Below are positions 14,105 through 18,051 of a stretch of DNA of 18,051 nt, one piece after another (the first letter of the stretch is position 1; every line of letters starts with the position of its first letter). Both the position numbers and the translations under genes were made by a program. Location: assembly GCA_003484235.1 (NCBI GenBank), contig DNDP01000483.1, positions 543-18,593 on the forward strand. Direction: 5' to 3'. The stretch is from Verrucomicrobiales bacterium. Its GTDB lineage: Bacteria; Verrucomicrobiota; Verrucomicrobiia; Limisphaerales; RI-55. The notes beneath the pieces are model-generated. The model did not search any database and had not been told where the DNA came from. It saw only the letters and a list, made by a program, of their open reading frames with translations.

Positions 14105-14827
14105 ATGAAGTACGCGATCATTGCTGACATACATGCGAACCTGGAGGCCTTCGAGGTCGTTCTGGATGACATCAAGGCGCAACAGTGCACGCATGTCGCC
14201 TGTCTGGGTGACGTGGTCGGCTACTGCGCCAATCCCAAGGAGTGCCTGGACATTGTCCGCGAGATGAATGTCCCCATCGTCAAGGGCAACCATGACGAAT
14301 ACTGCTCCATCGACGGGCATCTGGAAGGATTCAACCCGCACGCTGCACAGGCGGTCGAGTGGACCCGTCAACAGCTGACCGAGGATGACCGCCAGTGGCT
14401 CCGGGACCTCAAATACCTGCGGCTCGTCAACAATTTCACGATCGTCCACGCCACGCTGGACGGTCCCCAGCGCTGGGGTTACGTGTTCGACAAGCTCGCC
14501 GCCGCCGCCAGCTTCACCTATCAGAACACCAGCGTCTGTTTCTTCGGACATACCCACGTTCCCGTCGCCTTCATCCGCGACACGGTCGTACGTGGAGGGA
14601 CCTACTCCAAGTTCAAGGTGGATGCCGGCCGGAAATACTTTGTCAATGTGGGCAGCGTCGGACAGTCGCGCGATGGCGTGCCGAAGGCCACCTACGTCGT
14701 TTACGACATGGTGGAGAGCACGATCGAGCTGCGGCGGCTGGACTACGACATCCCCAAGGCGCAGGCCAAGATCCGTGCCGCCGGTCTTCCGGACCGGCTC
14801 GCCGACCGGTTGGCGGGTGGGGAATAA
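14105..14827 (+). CDS. Calcineurin-like metallophosphoesterase, YfcE/bacterial type
   Basis: The 240-aa protein carries the two-metal phosphoesterase motifs: DIHAN at 8-12, GDVVGY at 35-40, GNHDE at 61-65, a lone His in IVHATL, and GHTHVP. The layout matches the small bacterial phosphodiesterase/phosphatase group annotated as COG0639/YfcE-like, where substrates are often unknown (bis-pNPP or nucleotides in tested members). It has no signal peptide and is likely cytosolic. ATG 14105 starts one residue before the first strand; a TTG at 14090 is possible but less fitting. It follows acylphosphatase by 18 bases and ends shortly before an intrinsic terminator at 14856, so acyP and this gene probably form one transcript. 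Confidence 0.9.
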   Translation: MKYAIIADIHANLEAFEVVLDDIKAQQCTHVACLGDVVGYCANPKECLDIVREMNVPIVKGNHDEYCSIDGHLEGFNPHAAQAVEWTRQQLTEDDRQWLRDLKYLRLVNNFTIVHATLDGPQRWGYVFDKLAAAASFTYQNTSVCFFGHTHVPVAFIRDTVVRGGTYSKFKVDAGRKYFVNVGSVGQSRDGVPKATYVVYDMVESTIELRRLDYDIPKAQAKIRAAGLPDRLADRLAGGE

Positions 14828-14855
14828 GGGCGGCCTCCGCCGGATTCCCTCTGCG

Positions 14856-14885
14856 ACGGCGGGCTCGGCCCCGCCGTTTTCGTTT
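14856..14885 (+). terminator. Intrinsic terminator after the acylphosphatase-phosphoesterase pair
   Basis: ACGGCGGG (14856-14863) pairs perfectly with CCCGCCGT (14870-14877) around a six-base loop, and the right arm runs straight into TTTTCGTTT. A GC-rich 8-bp stem plus T-rich tail, 28 bases after the stop codon, is the classic rho-independent form. The opposite strand has no comparable A-tract before the stem, so it acts in the + direction. Confidence 0.8.
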
Positions 14886-14919
14886 GTGGCGGCGTTGACA
14901 GGCATTCAACCTTGGACCC

Positions 14920-15372
14920 ATGCGCGTCGTCATTCAGAGGGTCAGCCACGCCAGCGTCAGCATCGCCGGCCGCGAGCACGAACGGATCGGTCAAGGTCTG
15001 CTCGTTCTGCTGGCGGCGGAGAACTTCGACACCGACGACGACATCGCCTGGCTCGCCGGCAAGATCGTCCGGTTGCGCATCTTCAACGATGCCGAAGGTC
15101 TGATGAACCGCTCCGTGCAGGAGGCTGGCGGCGACATCATGGTCATCAGCCAGTTCACCCTGTACGCCAGCACGAGGAAGGGAAACCGGCCCTCCTTCAT
15201 CCGGTCCGCGCAACCGGAGTTCGCGATCCCGCTCTACGAGAAGTTCCTTTTGCAGCTGGAGGCCGAACTTGGCAGGCACGTCGCCCGAGGCGAGTTTGGC
15301 GCCGACATGAAGGTCAGTCTCCTGAATGACGGACCCGTCACGATCATCGTGGACACCAAACAGCGCGAATAA
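14920..15372 (+). CDS. dtd: D-aminoacyl-tRNA deacylase (D-Tyr-tRNA(Tyr) deacylase)
   Basis: The protein is 150 aa, the normal DTD length, starting MRVVIQRVSHASVSI as expected. SQFTLYA at 77-83 and NDGPVT at 136-141 are the two signature motifs. The Gly-Pro pair of the second (138-139) is the cross-subunit motif that excludes L-amino acids, so the fold should be active as a homodimer. It frees D-amino acids wrongly attached to tRNA, and can also clear Gly-tRNA(Ala), in the cytosol. The gene lies 34 bases downstream of the terminator and so should have its own promoter, although the space for it is small and no clear -35/-10 was found. Confidence 0.96.
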   Translation: MRVVIQRVSHASVSIAGREHERIGQGLLVLLAAENFDTDDDIAWLAGKIVRLRIFNDAEGLMNRSVQEAGGDIMVISQFTLYASTRKGNRPSFIRSAQPEFAIPLYEKFLLQLEAELGRHVARGEFGADMKVSLLNDGPVTIIVDTKQRE

Positions 15373-15500
15373 CCGGACGCGCCGAGCTCGTCGTCGTCCT
15401 CCTTCTCTTCCTCGAAACCGAAATCCGCGAGGGAGCCGCCCCCAGGGCTTTCGCGATGAGCCGCGGGATTCCACCCGATACGGGTCATTAACCATCCGGA

Positions 15501-15575
15501 AATGGCCGAATGCGAGCTCCGGCATTCGACGTTCTGGCATTCCTTCGCCTCCTGCCTTTCGCTTCGACATCGAAC
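15501..15575. repeat. Degenerate short tandem motif (GCATTC-type) between two genes
   Basis: The segment carries repeated GCATTC/GAATGC units: CCGAATGCGAG, GGCATTCGACG, TGGCATTCC, then CTTCGCCT and TTCGCTTCGAC. Read on the - strand it is a run of GAATGCC/GTCGAA-like words. It resembles GAATGACGAA-type simple repeats that I recall from intergenic DNA in PVC genomes. The rest of the 15373-15591 gap shows only a small ACCCG-ATA-CGGGT hairpin near 15473. Confidence 0.35.
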
Positions 15576-15591
15576 GCCTATCCTGTGGCCG

Positions 15592-16467
15592 ATGCGCCTG
15601 TTTGCGTGGTCCGACCTGCACGTCGATTTTCCCGCCAACCATGAATTGTTGGTCGGTTTGTCAAATGCCGACTTCCGCTACGACGCGTTGCTGGTCGCCG
15701 GCGACGTGAGCAGCGACCCGGAGAAGTTGATGCACACGCTGCGCCTGCTGCGGCGCAGGTTTCGCGAAGTGGCTTTCGTGCCCGGCAATCATGATCTGTG
15801 GGTCCCATCCGGCAGCACGCTCAGCTCGCTCGACAAGCTGCACGATCTTCACGCCGCCTGCCTCGGTGAAGGCATCCGCGTGGAACCGTTCGAAGTTGAT
15901 GCAGGCGGCCGGCCGGTCCGCGTGGTGCCCCTGCGCTCGTGGTATCTCAAGCCCGAGGAGGGTGATGGCAGCCTGTTTCTGGAGAAACCCGGCGAAGATC
16001 CAACGCTGCGCGCCTGGATGGACAACTATCGCATCAAGTGGAAGCACCTTCCGACGGGAGTTTCCGCCGCCGAGCATATCCTCTCGCTCAACCATCTTCC
16101 GCCACCGGCGACGGCTGTATTCCCGGCTCCTGCTTCACCGGTCACCATCACCTTCAGCCACTTCCTGCCGCGGGTGGAACTGGTCTTCAGCGATTGGGCG
16201 GCCTTTCAGGAGGACGGCCGGACATCGGGCCATGACCGGGCGCCGGAGTTCAACTTCACCCGCGTAGCCGGTTGTCGGCAGTTGGACGAACTGCTGCGGC
16301 GGCTGGGTTCATCCATCCACGTTTACGGTCACCAGCATCGCAACCGTGACCGGGTGATTGACGGCGTGCGCTACGTCTCCCATTGCCTCGGCTATCCCAA
16401 CGAATGGGGAGGAGCGGCTGCGTCTCAGTCGCACGTGCGGCCTTTGGAAATCGCGCCGGCGGGCTAG
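15592..16467 (+). CDS. Calcineurin-like metallophosphoesterase, second and unrelated type
   Basis: The 291-aa protein starts MRLFAWSDLHVDF, with metal ligands D8 and H10. AGDVSSD near residue 42, GNHDLW near 65, a histidine in FSHFLPR and GHQHRNRD near the end complete the phosphoesterase set. A longer central section separates GNHD from the late His motifs than in the phosphoesterase at 14105, so this is a different subfamily; the substrate is unknown. No signal peptide is seen, so it is likely cytosolic. ATG 15592 is preferred because the 30 residues added by ATG 15502 come from the repeat-like gap. It converges with the isomerase gene; the two stop codons share the CTAG at 16464-16467, so the two 3' ends abut with no room for a terminator. 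Confidence 0.87.
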   Translation: MRLFAWSDLHVDFPANHELLVGLSNADFRYDALLVAGDVSSDPEKLMHTLRLLRRRFREVAFVPGNHDLWVPSGSTLSSLDKLHDLHAACLGEGIRVEPFEVDAGGRPVRVVPLRSWYLKPEEGDGSLFLEKPGEDPTLRAWMDNYRIKWKHLPTGVSAAEHILSLNHLPPPATAVFPAPASPVTITFSHFLPRVELVFSDWAAFQEDGRTSGHDRAPEFNFTRVAGCRQLDELLRRLGSSIHVYGHQHRNRDRVIDGVRYVSHCLGYPNEWGGAAASQSHVRPLEIAPAG

Positions 16468-17351
16468 GCCACGAGCCATTTTTTCAGGGTGGCGAGGTCG
16501 CGTTTGCAGTGGGCGATCAGTTCGCGGCCGGTCCCGTGCTCGTATTCGTGGTGCTGGTTGACGATCCCCGAAAATCCCGAAGCCAAAAGGTCCTTGAAAA
16601 ACCGCCGGTTGACGGTGCCGTCACCGAGCGGACACCAGCGGGGCTTCCACTCGTCGCCTTTTTTCTCCCAGGCGAAGTCCTTCACGAAAACGGCGGTGAA
16701 GCGTTCGCGCATCAGGCGCCAGTTCAATTCCCAGGCGGAGCCGCCTTCGAGCGTGGCATGACCGATGTCAAAGCAGATGCCCATGACTGCGGGATCAAGA
16801 TCGTGAATGAGTTCGTGGATGTCCCAGATTGGCGCTCCGACATAGCGGGCACCGGAGTGATTCTGGATCGCGCCCTGCATGCCCAGTTCGGCATTCAGCG
16901 CAGCCAGTTCCCGCAGCCGGGGCTTGATCGCCGCGAGTTGCGGCGCCACGGGCTGGCTCAGGTCGTAGTACAGATTGCCGAGGCGGTATTTGCGGATGCC
17001 GAGCTTCGCCGCCGTTCGCAACACTTTTTCGCCGACCGGATCGATGCCGGTCACGTCCGTCGTGACGATGAAGACCCGCTTTCCGCGTCTTCCCAGCGCC
17101 TCCGCCATCCTGGGCAGGTCGTCCTCGACCCGCTCAGGCTGCAGATGGGAGCTGCTTTCTCTGATGGGGAGCTCGACGCCGTCCCATCCGACTTCGGCCA
17201 CCAGGTCGGCGGTCTCCTCAAAACCGAGATCGCGAAAGGGCTTGGTGAAGGTTGAATACTGCAGGCTGGTTCCGGCGGCGGCGGACAGGTTCAACATGGG
17301 CGCGGTCATTGCGGCCGCACCCACGAGCTGGCCAAAGCGGCGACGGTTCAT
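16464..17351 (-). CDS. Tat-exported sugar phosphate isomerase/epimerase (AP endonuclease 2-like TIM barrel)
   Basis: The 295-aa protein begins MNRRRFGQLVGAAAMTAP, a twin-arginine signal with RRRF, a short hydrophobic core and an Ala-rich end near residue 26. The rest is a xylose-isomerase-like TIM barrel: DLVAEVGWDGVELPI, IQNHSG, VMGICFDIGHA, FVKDF and IVNQHHEYE, with His, Asp and Glu residues in the places that bind the metal in this superfamily. The reaction is likely an isomerase or epimerase step on a sugar in the periplasm; the substrate is unknown. PVC bacteria have many such exported copies next to cytochrome and dehydrogenase genes. It lies 19 bases downstream of the cytochrome c gene on the same strand, so the two are probably cotranscribed. 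Confidence 0.88.
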   Translation of the reverse strand: MNRRRFGQLVGAAAMTAPMLNLSAAAGTSLQYSTFTKPFRDLGFEETADLVAEVGWDGVELPIRESSSHLQPERVEDDLPRMAEALGRRGKRVFIVTTDVTGIDPVGEKVLRTAAKLGIRKYRLGNLYYDLSQPVAPQLAAIKPRLRELAALNAELGMQGAIQNHSGARYVGAPIWDIHELIHDLDPAVMGICFDIGHATLEGGSAWELNWRLMRERFTAVFVKDFAWEKKGDEWKPRWCPLGDGTVNRRFFKDLLASGFSGIVNQHHEYEHGTGRELIAHCKRDLATLKKWLVA

Positions 17352-17370
17352 CGGTGTGATCGCTCCCGAG

Positions 17371-18051
17371 TCATTTGAACATCCTGTGATCCCGATCGCC
17401 GCGGGAGATCAGAAAAGCCAGCAGATCGAGCACCTCGTTCCGGTTCAGCGAGTCCAGCAAGCCGGACGGCATCGGTGAAATCTCGGATGGGGTGATGCTC
17501 TTGATGTCCTGCCGCTTGACACCGGTGAAGTCTCCAGGCGCGAGCATGTTCTCCGCGACGTTGAGGGTGTCGCCGTTCATGTTGGCCACGCGGCCCTGCA
17601 CGATGTCGCCGTTGGTCTTCTCGATGACGATCATCCCATACTGGTCGCTGATCTCCTTGTTCGGCTCGATGATCGACTCCAGCAGATCACGGGGACTGAA
17701 CCGTCCCGAGACGCCCGAGAGATCCGGTCCCACGGCGCCGCCGTCGCCATTGAATCGATGGCATGAGGAGCAGGCCACCGCACCGTAGAGCTGGCGGCCC
17801 CGCTCGAAGTTGCGTCCCCGCAGATCCCGCTCCGGCACCGAGTCCCAGTCGTTCATGGACCACTCCTTCACGAACGAGCGCGCGGCGAGCACCTCCATCG
17901 GGTGCTTCACCTCCGGCTGCATTTCGAGGATGGATTTCAGCGATGCCTTCTCGGCGTCGTTCAGCGTAGCAACCGCGTCATCCTTCATGTTCTTCAGAAA
18001 ACCGCGGAGGCTCGCGCCGCCCTTGAACGCGGCGGCCTTGACGAACCAGCG
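17371..18051 (-). CDS. PVC-type cytochrome c protein, C-terminal part (5' end outside window)
   Basis: The frame is open to the window edge, so the start lies beyond 18051; 226 residues are visible. A c-type heme site CSSCH is followed by GAVGPDLSGVSGRFSPRDLLESIIEPNKEISDQY, then GDIVQGRV and SEISPMPSGLLDSL, where the Met of MPSGLL is the likely distal heme ligand, and a C-terminal EVLDLLAFLISRG. This order matches the Pirellula/Verrucomicrobium-type heme-binding domain (TIGR02603), usually at the C-terminus of very large membrane-bound dehydrogenase or HEAT-repeat proteins. The visible upstream part is helical and may be the end of such a repeat region. It probably transfers electrons from an exported oxidoreductase. 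The exported isomerase follows 19 bases downstream. Confidence 0.9.
   Translation of the reverse strand, partial: RWFVKAAAFKGGASLRGFLKNMKDDAVATLNDAEKASLKSILEMQPEVKHPMEVLAARSFVKEWSMNDWDSVPERDLRGRNFERGRQLYGAVACSSCHRFNGDGGAVGPDLSGVSGRFSPRDLLESIIEPNKEISDQYGMIVIEKTNGDIVQGRVANMNGDTLNVAENMLAPGDFTGVKRQDIKSITPSEISPMPSGLLDSLNRNEVLDLLAFLISRGDRDHRMFK

Overview
The window suggests a high-GC bacterium of the PVC group, most likely a Verrucomicrobiota (Limisphaerales/Pedosphaera-like). This is inferred from an H-X9-DG type prepilin-like protein with a FTLVELLVVIAIIGVLAAL leader, a cytochrome c of the Pirellula/Verrucomicrobium heme-binding type, a Tat-type sugar phosphate isomerase/epimerase next to it, and several short palindromic or tandem repeats that look like dispersed elements. 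No 16S or other placing marker is present.

Region 1 (1-4684) is an accessory-looking stretch on the + strand. It opens with the tail of a receiver plus LuxR-type HTH response regulator. Next come a tiny exported 8-cysteine peptide, a membrane-anchored protein of unknown function, a four-helix MauE/DoxX-like redox membrane protein with a CxC motif, a pseudopilin-like H-X9-DG protein, a second membrane-anchored protein of unknown function, and a second exported 8-cysteine protein. The DNA from about 380 to 2240 is visibly poorer in G+C than the rest. The two Cys-rich exported products share an AYA signal-peptide end, eight cysteines and a penultimate cysteine. This is the least explained and most interesting part of the window.

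Region 2 (4685-6661) holds one family 2 glycosyltransferase (polyprenyl-phosphate sugar transferase type). Its reading frame carries an in-frame insertion made of a repeated 25-bp element. It is flanked by two repeat-containing gaps, one of them 743 bp long.

Region 3 (6662-13597) is a tight five-gene operon for the core of a type IV pilus/type II secretion-like machine: secretin, a PilM-PilN (GspL-like) fusion, a PilO/GspM-like protein, a PilP/GspC-like protein, and the PilB/GspE assembly ATPase. No GspF/PilC platform protein, major pilin or prepilin peptidase is in the window. The pseudopilin-like protein of region 1 could be a client.

Region 4 (13808-16467) has housekeeping enzymes on the + strand: acylphosphatase, a metallophosphoesterase, a clear intrinsic terminator, D-aminoacyl-tRNA deacylase, and a second unrelated metallophosphoesterase. 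Region 5 (16464-18051) is on the - strand: the end of a PVC-type cytochrome c protein followed by a Tat-exported TIM-barrel isomerase/epimerase. Its stop codon shares a CTAG with the convergent + strand phosphoesterase.

No tRNA, rRNA, CRISPR array, complete insertion sequence or phage gene was seen.
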